Shown: positions 43,183 through 52,617 of the stretch, one piece after another | How positions within the stretch are numbered: position 1 is the stretch's first letter | Layout: each line of letters opens with the position of its first letter | NCBI GenBank assembly: GCA_946811185.2 | Contig: OX328102.1 | Coordinates: forward strand, 46,229,619-46,293,618 | Length of the DNA: 64,000 nt | From: Hippopus hippopus | Taxonomy: Eukaryota > Mollusca > Bivalvia > Cardiida > Cardiidae | Direction of reading: 5' to 3' | Translations under genes and position numbers: made by a program | The notes under the pieces: generated by a model | Database searches by the model: none | What the model saw: the letters and a program-made list of their open reading frames with translations, nothing else | Told to the model about the DNA's origin: nothing

Positions 43183-44505
43183 ATGCCTGTTGATAAATTT
43201 GGTCGAATGAAAGATGATAAAACAAGCGGTGATGGTGTGTCACTCGCTTACATAAATAATAATTTCTTACGTAAAGATGGAACAACTGTTGTTTCTGGTT
43301 CTATAGACATGAATGGTAATACATTAACGAGGGTTAGTAACCCTGTAAATCCTCAAGATGTTGCTACAAAACATTATGTTGATGGAAATTCTGGGGGGTT
43401 ATTAAAAGAAAATGGTGGATACCAAGCCCTTGGATTTTTAAATATGGGTTTCAATGAAATAAGAAATGTTAAGGAGCCTACAGAACCAAACGAAGCAGCT
43501 ACTAAAAAATATGTGGATAGAAGCGGTAAAGCGATAGTAGAGAATCGAGATGGTACCTTTTCCGCTATTGCAAATATAGATATGAAAAGATATAGTTTAA
43601 CTAATCTTTTGGATCCCGCAGATGCCCAAGATGCAGCAACTAAAAGATATGTAGACAGTGCAAATAGAGCCTTCGTTTATGGAGCTGGTAGATATATGGC
43701 AGTTTCTGACGTTTCTATGGGAGGACGAAGGATTAACAATGTTGGAAGCCCTTTAGAAAATGATCAAGATGTAAATAAGTTTTACGTAGATACAGTCGTT
43801 CAGGTGGCTACTGCGGGTGAAAAAAGCTTTAACAAAAAAACAAGATGGATCCTATTCAATTGTTGGGAAATTAGATATGAATGATAACCCGATTACTGGG
43901 TTACCAAATCCTATATCCCGTGATGCTGCTGCTAATAAAAATTATGTTGATAATGGTGGAGCTATCGTAAAAAATCCAGATGGAAGTTTCATGGCGGTGG
44001 CTGACATGGATCTTCAAGGTTTTTCTATAAAAAACGCAGTTCCCCCGGTAGAAGAGAGAGATTTAACAACAAAATCCTACGTGGATAAAAAAGTATCCCT
44101 TCCTTCTCTCATAGGCCCTAAACCTATTATAACTGTGTGGGCTGAAGAACAAGGGGAACTGTAGATGGTAATTATGAGTTCTCATTTGGTAATGGTAATT
44201 CGGGTCGAAACCATCGTTTAGGAGGTTACTGCATGAGTGCACCGGGTAGAATTATAAGAGGAAGTTTAACGATTGTTAAAGATAACTATAACGCACTAGA
44301 AGAGGTACAAGTTAATATTGCGGTAAACGGAATAGAGCAGGTTGATTACTCTATTATTAAAAAAGCGGACGAAATTTGTAGCTGTACAGTTTTTCCGAGG
44401 GCGTTGGAGGTAAAGCAATGTGACATAATAAACTTTGTTTCAAAAACAACCGACCGTGATGTAATACACGCTTACATATCTATTTTGATTGAATTAGACT
44501 TGTAA
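43183..44505 (+). pseudogene. Fibre-like YVD-repeat protein, element 2
   Basis: Six repeats end in KHYVDG, KKYVDR, KRYVDS, KFYVDT, KNYVDN and KSYVDK, each preceded by an I/L-D/N-M-x-G-type strand, as in phage tail-fibre shafts. The C-terminal head (from ~44165) with MSAPGRIIRGSL and a final IHAYISILIELDL is a beta-sandwich candidate and is complete here, unlike element 1. Two lesions: one extra A near 43822 and a one-base loss near 44161. A host-contact spike is the inferred role. The start follows AATAATAAAAAATG, 10 bp after the fusion gene stop. The stop abuts a hairpin shared with the convergent RING gene. Confidence 0.7.
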
Positions 44506-44536
44506 AAATATAACTTCTCTTTGGAAGTTATATTTT
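44505..44536. terminator. Hairpin between convergent fibre and RING A
   Basis: Perfect 13-bp stem (44505-44517 with 44524-44536; AAAATATAACTTC / GAAGTTATATTTT), loop 6; the fibre stop ends at its first base and the RING stop (44528-44530) lies in the right arm. Confidence 0.65.
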
Positions 44537-45383
44537 ACGTTTGATTGTGCTTTTTGTTTTACAGATTGGGCAACTGGTAAAGTTACCGTTTGTGTTACAA
44601 CCATCACAAACACATATATGACCACAATTACAAAATAATATATTAGGATCTTTTTCTAAGCATATGATGCATGTTTCTGATGTAAATGTTTCAATCCTAT
44701 TAGTTACAATAGGAAGTTCTCTTTCAACTACTATTATTCTGGTTTCATTAGGTACATTATGAACTACTGTTGTGATTTCAAGATCTGATATATTAGTTCT
44801 ATTATTAGTCCAGTTTACAGTTACATCTAAAAAACTAAACTCTTCTTCATCGAGATTTTCCCATGAACATAATTCAAAATCATCTCTACCACAATTACAT
44901 CCATTATCTAATTCTCTATCAGTAATTACATTACCAATAAGTATGTTTGGTGAAAAAGTAAGATTTTCACTATATGCTGTACTTATAACATCATTTCTTT
45001 CAATATCTACTATACTTTCTAGACTAAGAAATTTATTAAATTCCTTTAGAATACAATTAATATCTTCCCCATCTGAATTATATGTGTAAACCCCTTGTAT
45101 TTGTTCATGTAAAGGAACATATGGTAACTCTACCACATTAATACAAATACAAAAAAGTAACACTATCAAAATGTTTTAGTATTTTACTACATTCATAATA
45201 TAAAACAGGTTTTAAGTTATGGAGTATTTCAATATGATTTTTGTTTTGCATTTTGGGGAACTTTATCTCTTTTCTACATTCGTAGTGAGGTGAACGGTAT
45301 CGTTCGGAGATATGGTTAATTTTATTCTCCAACATATCATTTAATTTATTACTAAAAATATCTATTTTTGTTTTAACACTCAT
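44528..45383 (-). pseudogene. RING-finger protein A, element 2, frameshifted
   Basis: The N-terminal part (45138-45383) and the C-terminal part (44528-45169) overlap in different frames, with a frameshift near 45150-45170. The C-terminal RING is intact: CIICLEK, CNCGHICVCDGC, CPICK. The middle region differs strongly from RING B and element 1 and contains a CNCG stretch (near 44905), so this is a diverged paralogue with a conserved RING. The last ~45 codons are nearly identical to those of RING B, suggesting duplication or gene conversion of the RING end together with the downstream hairpin. Confidence 0.7.
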
Positions 45384-45459
45384 GATTAGTATGTGACGAT
45401 TTTCCTGTTATTTTTTATTTAACTTTCAATTTTTAAAAAATGTAACTTCTCTTTGGAAG

Positions 45460-46260
45460 TTATATTTTACGTTTGATTGTGCTTTTTGTTTTACAGATTG
45501 GGCAACTGGTAAAGTTACCGTTTGTGTTACAACTATCACAAACACATATATGGCCACAATTACAAAATAATATATCAGGATCTTTTTCTAAGCATATAAC
45601 ACATGTTTCTGATTTAAATGTTTGTTCTTGGTTGGTTGTGGTTGGTAATTCTATTTTAACAACTTCTATTACTTCGGTAACCTCTAAATCAGATAAAGTA
45701 ACTCTGTTTGTGGTTTGATTTTGGATACTTTCTAATTTCGCATATTCATCTTCATCAAAATCTATAAGTTCACCATCTTCATCACGATTATTATAATCAC
45801 TTGGAATATGAGGGTTACCAATCAAAAGATCTAATTAGAAAGATAAATTATTGTTATATGCATCAGCAACAACATCGTTTTTATTAATTGTTATTATTTT
45901 TTCTAGCATGAGATATTTATTGAAATCATTTAGAATTGAATTTACATCTCCTTCCATTGAATCATATGAGTAAAGGTCCTGCCATTGTTCCTCCATAATA
46001 CTGTATAATAATTCTGGTATATTGATGCTAACGATGAGGGAAACAGTCTTTTGTTTGAGTAATATTTTACTACATTATAGAGCAGGTTTAAAGTTTTCGA
46101 GTAATTCAATGTAATTTTTGTTTTGTGTTCTTCTAAATTCAATTAATTCTCTACATTTAAAAGCTTTTGAAGGAAATCGTTCGGGTGTGTAGTTAAATTT
46201 ATAGTTTAATATGTTGGTTAATTTATCACCATAGGTAGATATCATTGTTTTAACACTCAT
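45460..46260 (-). pseudogene. RING-finger protein B, element 2, with two stops
   Basis: The orthologue of the element 1 RING gene, sharing the LNDFNKYLMLEKII region. Start at 46258-46260. A 6-nt loss near 46073-46079 creates a TAA, and a second TAA lies at 45835-45837; the final 121 residues (45460-45825) with the RING (CVICLEK, CNCGHICVCDSC, CPICK) remain open. A hairpin with a shorter stem (45443-45449 / 45456-45462) follows the stop. It is transcribed away from the ribonucleotide reductase gene. Confidence 0.7.
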
Positions 46261-46283
46261 GATTACTACATGATGATTTTCCT

Positions 46284-46313
46284 GTAAAAATAGAAAAAAT
46301 CAAAAAAAAATTT
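46284..46313. repeat. Copy of terminal-repeat inner edge beside the cargo
   Basis: GTAAAAATAGAAAAA followed by an A/T tract matches the inner edge of the right terminal repeat at 48813-48842. The cargo genes lie between the two copies. The match is AT-rich, so chance is not excluded. Confidence 0.4.
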
Positions 46314-46348
46314 AATCTAAAATTGTTCTTTTCTAGATAAAACTAAAA

Positions 46349-48055
46349 ATGTTGGGAATTTATAAAGGTATAGTATCAGACCATAGTCTAACTAGTGCTA
46401 TTTCGGAACATGGTTTAGATTTGCTTCGTAAGTACTATTTGTTAGATGGGGAGACCCCACAACACGCGTTTGCTAGAGCTAGTCTTGCGTAATGTGGTGG
46501 AGATTTGTATTTCGCTCAAAGGATATATAATTATGCATCTTCTCGTAAATTTATGTTTTCTTCTCCTATCCTTTCTAATGCTCCTATGCCTGGTAGTAGT
46601 GGTCAAAAGAGTCAACCTATTTCATGTTTTTTATCCTATGTGCCGGACAAGGTAGAAGGTATTATAGATCATCTCAAGGATATGTGTTGGTTTACTGTGG
46701 TAGGAGCTGGTGTTGGTGCAGATTGGAGTTCTATTAGAGCTATGGATAGTAAATCACCTGGGGCTATAGCTTTTATGACCCCGGTAAATGCTGCTATCAA
46801 TTCTTACAAACAGGGTAAAACTAGAAAGGGTAGCTATGCCGCTTACCTAGATGTAACCCATCCAGAAATATTGGAGTTTATATCTATGCAGATCCCTACT
46901 GGTGGAGATATTAATCGAAAAAATTTAAATCTTTTTAATGGTGTGAATATCACCAACGAGTTTATGGAAGCTGTTCGAGATGGTAGAAATTACGATTTGG
47001 TAGATCCTAAAACTAAAACTAGGACTCCTACCAATGCTAGAAGGATCTGGGAAACTATCCTAGAGTCTAGAAGTAGAGTAGGTACTCCGTATCTAAACTT
47101 TATAGATACTATCAATGCTAGTTTGCCTCAAGCAATGAAAGACCAAGGGTTGGTGGTGCATAGTAGTAATCTGTGTAACGAGATTCATCTACCTACAGAC
47201 GCTACTACAGATGCGGTTTGTTGTATATCTTCTGTAAATCTGGAGTTCTATAGAGATTGGGATGAACAATTTATCCGGGATATTATTCGATTTTTGGACA
47301 ACGTGTTGGAGGCTTTTATAGAGAACGCTCCGGATAGTGTTTCTAAAGCTAAAAAGGGTGCTTTTAGAGATCGCCCGCTTGGATTAGGGGTAATGGGTTT
47401 GGGGTCTTTATTCCAAAAAGAGGGTATCGCTTTCGAATCTGACGAAGCTAGATACCTAAATTTTGAAATATTTCAAAAGCTAAAAAAGTATGCTTTAAGG
47501 GAAACTAAACAACTAGCAAAAGAAAGGGGTGAATGTCCATCTATGGTAGGTACTGGAAGAAGGAATTCTCATTTACTTGCGGTTGCTCCTACATCTAATA
47601 GTTCTCTCATAGTGGATTGTAGTGCTTCTATAGAGCCCCAAGTAGCTAATGCTTATGTGCTAAAAACGAGAGCTGGTTCATTTTTGTGGAAAAATAAATA
47701 CTTGAAAAAGGAGCTTGCCCAATTGGGATTGGATACTAAAGAAATTTGGGATTCTATTATACTATCTAAAGGATCGGTTGCTCATCTACCTGTTCCTAAT
47801 CATATCAAAGAGGTTTTCAAAACCGCAAAAGAGATCGATCAATTTAAAATTATAGAGTATGCTGCGGATAGACAAAAATATATTTGCCAAGGTCAATCTC
47901 TTAACGTTTTTATCCCTGCTGGAGCATCAAAGAAGTATATCCATGATATACACTTCAAAGCTTGGGAAATGGGTTGTAAAGGATTGTACTACTATAGAGG
48001 AGAAGCAGTAGACAAGGCGGAGGATATATCTTCATGCTCTAAATGTGTGGTTTAA
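46349..48055 (+). CDS. nrdA: Class I ribonucleotide reductase large subunit, phage-like (one early stop)
   Basis: A 568-codon frame with one TAA at 46490-46492 (codon 48); the 516 codons from 46505 are open. It reduces ribonucleotides to deoxyribonucleotides with a partner small subunit. Kept residues: Cys93 in PISCFL, Asn274/Cys276/Glu278 in SNLCNEIHLP, Cys291 before ISSVNL, Tyr547/Tyr548 in LYYYR, and C-terminal CSKC at 563-566 for thioredoxin-type reduction. There is no N-terminal ATP cone, and the length and motifs (LGLGVMGLGSLF, AADRQKYICQGQSLN) look like bacteriophage rather than animal enzymes. No small subunit is seen in the element. By eye it is richer in G/C than its neighbours. Absent from element 1, so it is acquired cargo. 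Confidence 0.93.
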
Positions 48056-48089
48056 AATTTTTTTGATTTTTCGAAAAATTTTAAATTTG

Positions 48090-48110
48090 TAATACTATTG
48101 GATAGTATTA
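48090..48110. terminator. Hairpin between convergent RNR and Pro/Gln-rich gene
   Basis: Perfect 9-bp stem TAATACTAT / ATAGTATTA around TGG, in the 60-bp gap between the two stops. Different sequence from the AACTT hairpins elsewhere. Confidence 0.55.
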
Positions 48111-48115
48111 GAAAT

Positions 48116-48763
48116 TTATATGCGGTATTTTTGGGTGTACATTTCGATTGTTTGTCTGCCATGGGGGCGTTGTATTTCTAGTAGATGGTGCGCTCTGTAA
48201 TGTATGTATGGGGTAGTAGGTGGATAGTAGTGTTGTTGTTGTGGATATTGGTAGTAGGTTGAAAAATTTTGTTGTTTTGGTTGGGGTTTTTGGTGTTGGT
48301 GGTTGATGGTGGCGAGTTGAAAATTTTGTTGTTTCGGTTGGGGTTTTTGGAAGTGTTGGGTTGTTGAGTAGTTCTGTGTTTGTTGTGGTATTCGTGGTCT
48401 TGGTTTTAGACGAATTGGTATGGGGTGTGCTATGGGTGTTGTGTTAGTTGCGGGTTGTGGTTGGTAGTAGTATTGTTGTGGTTGTGGTGGTTGGTAGTAG
48501 TATTGGGGTTGAAAATTTTGTTGTGGTGGTTGGGGGTTTTGGAATTGTTGTGCTACTTGTTTCGCTGTTGGGTAGTTCTGTGCTTGTCGTGGTATTCGTG
48601 GTCTTGGTTTTGGACGAATTGGTACGGGATGTACTATTGGTGTTGTGTCAGTTGTGGGTTGTGGGGATATAGGACGAAAACTTTGGAAGTTATCCTCGAA
48701 ACAGTTGTCCAGCCTCTGGTCAATTTCATCTAATTGGTTATATATTTTTTGTATATAATCCAT
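48116..48763 (-). CDS. Pro/Gln-rich low-complexity protein
   Basis: From ATG 48761-48763 the protein is 215 residues; the longer frame to 48802 needs a TTG start. The N-terminal ~30 residues (MDYIQKIYNQLDEIDQRLDN) look like a short coiled coil. The rest is dominated by Pro, Gln, Tyr and Asn, with an internal duplication marked by two KPRPRIP motifs preceded by HP(V/I)PIR. No enzyme motif. It is convergent with the ribonucleotide reductase across a hairpin and ends 50 bp before the right terminal repeat, so the two genes probably arrived together. A virion, condensate or adaptor role would only be speculation. No counterpart in element 1. Confidence 0.65.
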   Translation of the reverse strand: MDYIQKIYNQLDEIDQRLDNCFEDNFQSFRPISPQPTTDTTPIVHPVPIRPKPRPRIPRQAQNYPTAKQVAQQFQNPQPPQQNFQPQYYYQPPQPQQYYYQPQPATNTTPIAHPIPIRLKPRPRIPQQTQNYSTTQHFQKPQPKQQNFQLATINHQHQKPQPKQQNFSTYYQYPQQQHYYPPTTPYIHYRAHHLLEIQRPHGRQTIEMYTQKYRI

Positions 48764-48812
48764 GATTTTGATTGCGGTATATATGCTTGATATATACTGC
48801 AAAAATTGTCGG

Positions 48813-49124
48813 GTAAAAATAGAAAAATTTCAAAATTTTTTTGGACTGACATATGTGATTGATCGAAAAAAATTTTGAAAAAAATTTCGATTTAAAGAAA
48901 AGTTTCAAAAATAAAAAATTAAAAAATTTTTAAAGTTTAAGTTAGCCTTGGATTCGTGGTTAACTAGTTAGTCGGTTTGTCTGGTTAACTAGTTAGTTGG
49001 TTAAGGAATTTGTGTGGGGGTGATTAAGGAATTAGCTGGCTCATTTTATTGAATGTCTGGCTCATTTTACGATTTGCGTCTGGCTCAATCAAAAAGAGCC
49101 GGATAGGGTATTTTACTATCTACT
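48813..49124. repeat. Right terminal inverted repeat, element 2
   Basis: Reverse complement of 29822-30131, ending CTATCTACT; differences are confined to A/T runs and one G/A. Confidence 0.95.
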
Positions 49125-49130
49125 GGCACC
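49125..49130. other. Target-site duplication, right (GGCACC)
   Basis: Perfect copy of 29816-29821. Confidence 0.92.
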
Positions 49131-50761
49131 TAAAAGGCTCCACTTTGTTCTTAAAACAGGTTCCGGCTTTGTACTGGTACATTTCCATATACTGAAAACC
49201 ATTGAAAATATGTTTTGTTCTTACACTTTAAACTTTCATGTACTAGGGATTTCCAAACTATTGGCAGACAAATTTTTTGTGATAAAACTTTTTTCAAGAT
49301 TTAAGAAAGATTAAAGATACATCCTAAATTCTGTTAAAGCTTGAAAGTGTGTAGAATGTCTCAGCTGTGTAAACATAGATACATTACCTATACATATGGT
49401 GTTACGAACAGAAATTCTCAATGGATTTGTCCTGATTTAAAACCGGAAACGACAACAGCGATTACTTTGAAGGCCTCCAAAACATGAAATACATTTTCTA
49501 TCCGTCGTAATCTGTGCAACCTAGCAGCCGCCAGGGGCAACATTTTGCATGAAGATACAAGAATGGTTATAGTTTCATAATACAAGGATGAAATTGGTTG
49601 AAAACTGGCTGAAAATTGCCTGAAAACGAGTATAGATGTATCTTTAATCTGTGTACAACAATCAGAATACCCCCTTTTAAAACAAGAAAGGTTATGATTA
49701 CCAAAACTGTTGCAACTCTGTACTTTGGCCATGAGTCCTGAAAAAAAATCAAAATCAAAATCAAAATATTAGCCATGTTCTGTGAAAAGGGGGCTTCATG
49801 CATCTGCAAAAAGTATCGACCATGTCAGGCTGCACTGACTGCGCAGGCTGACATGGTTCGAAACTTTTCGTCACATATAAATTTTCTACATGTCTAAGGA
49901 CCATCTACTTCAAGATTTTGTCAATTGTTAGACAAAATAGATTTTGTAGATCTATAATTATAATATGATTACTTGCTTGGTATAATGGATGATGGAGGTG
50001 GGTTAAATCCCTTTTTTCCAGAACATACCTCATATTCAATGTGAAATAAAACATTTAACGAATCTGAGGAAGACAGCGTCTGAAAACCTTTTTTTGGAAA
50101 AAGGGAAAATCACCATTAACTAGATCTCCTTCTACAAAAATGCTTCCTAACCTTTCATTAACACACATCCTATCATTTTGACCCTTTTCCACACAATCTC
50201 GACTTACAACGAACCTGAAAAAGAAACCTTATGAAAACATTATGGGAATAGGAGAAAATTGTAATAACCAGCATTTCCTCCCTTCCCCACGCTCCTGTTC
50301 TCTACCCTTTCAAATAAACAAGAAATATCTTTTTAAAAAAAGATTGACGGCGTAAATATGCCCGTAAATGGCAGCGGCCCTTAAAATAAACATGTCCACA
50401 TTTTTGACCAATCACAAATTTCTATTTATTCATTTTAGATCAGTAGCAAAAAGTACGTCAAAAGCCAGCACATTCAGCTAAGCCGAAAAAATGTATCATT
50501 TACGCTACATTTAATGTGTAGTCGGAAGATGCTTTGAATTTGGAACGATCTAAAATGTTGTCGTTTGGTGAAGAGTTAAATAGGATTCTATGTTATGACT
50601 TAAAACCCATTGGCCGATGGTATAGATTGAAGCCTTGGTCAGAATGTAGGTTATGTACAATCATTTATTTAATGCTTTCCGGTAGTTTATCGAGAAATAA
50701 CGGTGGAATATTTTTCGATATTTCATGGTTACGACCAGTGAAAAACACCGATTTTATTTTC
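49131..50761. other. Host DNA with MITE copies
   Basis: GCAGGCTGAC-family copy at about 49795-49975 and a CTGGTTACCAG-family copy at about 50220-50310. Probably intronic or intergenic; no further receptor exon recognised. Confidence 0.5.
49443..49577 (-). other. Repeated segment with conserved frame, minus-strand copy
   Basis: Partner of 7681-7850. The minus-strand frame is open further upstream to about 49732, beginning near an acceptor-like TTTTTTTCAG. Sharing ARLHRLR.IEN and VSSC with the other copy suggests coding ancestry. It lies just upstream (minus strand) of element 2 and could be in the same intron of the receptor-like gene. Confidence 0.35.
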
Positions 50762-51075
50762 TAACTCTTCAATTGAAAGTGGAAACAGTAGTTCCCGCGC
50801 ACTAGTCACCTACATGTACAGGTAGGTAAACAGTACATGCCATTCAACCAGATGGAAATATGACGTAATCTACCCAACATTTCTCGCGATTTACGTAATA
50901 TTGTAATGCGTTGTTATGCGGAGGGGGTACGCCACGGGAAATTGCAGAAAACAACTGTACTGGATTTTGATGTAAGTCCCCCTAAAACGGGGGTTAGAAG
51001 CATGAAACATATAAATAGAATAACTGTTTCAAAATTTATTTCATCTCGTGAACATCATCGGTAATATTTCTACGT
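50762..51075. repeat. ~310-bp direct duplication, copy 1
   Basis: Shares CTAACTCTTCAATTGAA, GGGGTACGCCAC, ACTGGATTTTGATG and GGGGTTAGAAGCATGA with 52618-52952, in order and orientation, 1.86 kb apart. Confidence 0.85.
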
Positions 51076-51132
51076 GTGGCTGCGCCACTCGTGAAAATAT
51101 TACCGATGATGTTCACGAGATGAAATAAATTT
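51032..51132. repeat. 38-bp perfect inverted repeat
   Basis: Arms 51032-51069 and 51095-51132 are exact complements with a 25-nt loop. The second ~310-bp copy near 52910-52950 keeps only a diverged left arm. Confidence 0.9.
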
Positions 51133-52617
51133 CGATCTTACAAATATCCTCTATATCTTGATCAACACTGTCTGCAAAGGTCGCTTTTGTCATCCTTACA
51201 GGCCAATGCAGATAAGTCATCATTCAGCAACAACAGAAATCTGGCCAAAGTGACAATTCTGGTGAAAAGTTAACCCTTAAAGCGCCTTTCACGACAGTAG
51301 TTACTTGAGCGGACAATGTAGATCAAGGTCAGACTGTACAAAACGTGCAGTCTGATCTTTGATCTACACTGTTCGCTATAATGTACGATTCTAGCTATAA
51401 ACAGCCTTGAAAAAGCAGTTATTTGAGTCTTTTTCCCTGACTGAACATTTCTATTATGTTTATTTGGCACTTTAAGGGTTAAGATCAAAATCCAGTTTCT
51501 GTGTAATCTGAGATCAGTACTTTATGTCAGCAAAATCTTCTAGTGCAAAATTTACGTTCCGATAGACGGGTCATTCATAACACCAAGAAATCTATTCAAA
51601 TCCACCTTCTTGTGGACAGCAAAGACCAAGATCAGAGTGCATGCACTGTGCAGTCTGATCTTCATCTCTGTCGTGCGCAGACCATGCCTATATTATGCTT
51701 CGCCCAAATGCCGGTATAAGGAATATATGACATTCAGCGCACAGATATATCTAACCCGTATTGACCTCAAAGCATGATGATCTTCAGTATGGATCCATGA
51801 ACCATAATCTAACACGTGCCACTGAAAATGTTAAAGCGTATCTTTCTGGCATAATATTTCGTAAAATAACACCGAACACCTTTAACTCTTTATTAAATAG
51901 TTCAAATTTTTAGCCACTCTGAAGAAGAAAACTGTGAAAAATGAGACAATGTTGATGATCAATGCTGATAAACCTTTTTAAAATAATTGATTTTTGAGTC
52001 ACATTTATATGGTTGTCTGCAAATGCTTTGAAAGTGGACAGGTCTGAAATTTGGTCGTATAATAATTTAGGCAATATGAGTCATAGTACGCTAAGGGGAG
52101 GTTAAGGTGCTTCTTCAGGCAATGTAGACCAAAGACAGAGGCGTAGGTAGCCCAAAATAAAGTATATTCAAAAACAATATAGAAGGCGTTGCACGAATTG
52201 CCGAGGGAGGGGGCGGGGCGCCCGAAGCGCGGAGAATGGTGTGCGGGAGGAGGAAATTCCCGTGGTGGAGGTTCACCCAAAAAGTTTTTGAATTGCAGAA
52301 GCTGTTTGTTGGCCTCTGGTGACGGTTTCTGGCCATTTTTTATCAAAGAAAGAGCTCAGAATTACAAGAAATACGTTTCTTTCTTCTTTTTCTATTTTGC
52401 ATAGTGTACGGTGCAAAGGTTACATGATAGCTGATCATAGCTGAATGAATCGCACCAGGCAGCGTTTTATTGAGTAAACGTTTATTTGATTTTGAAGTTC
52501 AAAGTAACGGTTGTCGTTTTGAAAAGTAGTCCGGTTCTGTACCCAGAGTGCCCAAATTAGATAGATGTATATTTGTAGAATGCCATGTAGAGAGAGATAA
52601 TGATCGATTTCATGTTA
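51076..52617. other. MITE-rich noncoding DNA
   Basis: CAGACTGCAC-family palindromes at about 51310-51375 and 51605-51670. A GC-rich patch lies at 52200-52260. No gene supported. Confidence 0.5.

Larger units (their letters stand above)
29822..49124. mobile_element. Complete Polinton/Maverick element 2 (adintovirus-like), 19,303 bp
   Basis: Inverted terminal repeats of ~310 bp, starting AGTAGATAG and ending CTATCTACT, are flanked by perfect GGCACC duplications. Inside are protein-primed PolB, DDE integrase, adenain-like protease, packaging ATPase, double-jelly-roll major capsid and single-jelly-roll minor capsid proteins, which together define Polintons. Extra genes are a fibre, RING proteins, a PLA2-like protein, ribonucleotide reductase and a Pro/Gln-rich protein. 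Leftward genes fill 30744-41368; rightward genes run 41403-44505. Termini are nearly identical, yet about ten single lesions break genes, so insertion is not very old but this copy is not competent by itself. Confidence 0.95.

Noticed and set aside
48448..48733. Plus-strand Val/Leu/Trp-rich frames in the Pro/Gln gene
   Set aside because: These are the antisense of Pro/Gln codons; the minus-strand protein has a proper ATG, coiled coil and repeat structure.
52005..52404. Pro-rich and Gly-rich frames around the GC-rich patch
   Set aside because: Composition-driven, overlapping on both strands, and without any domain.
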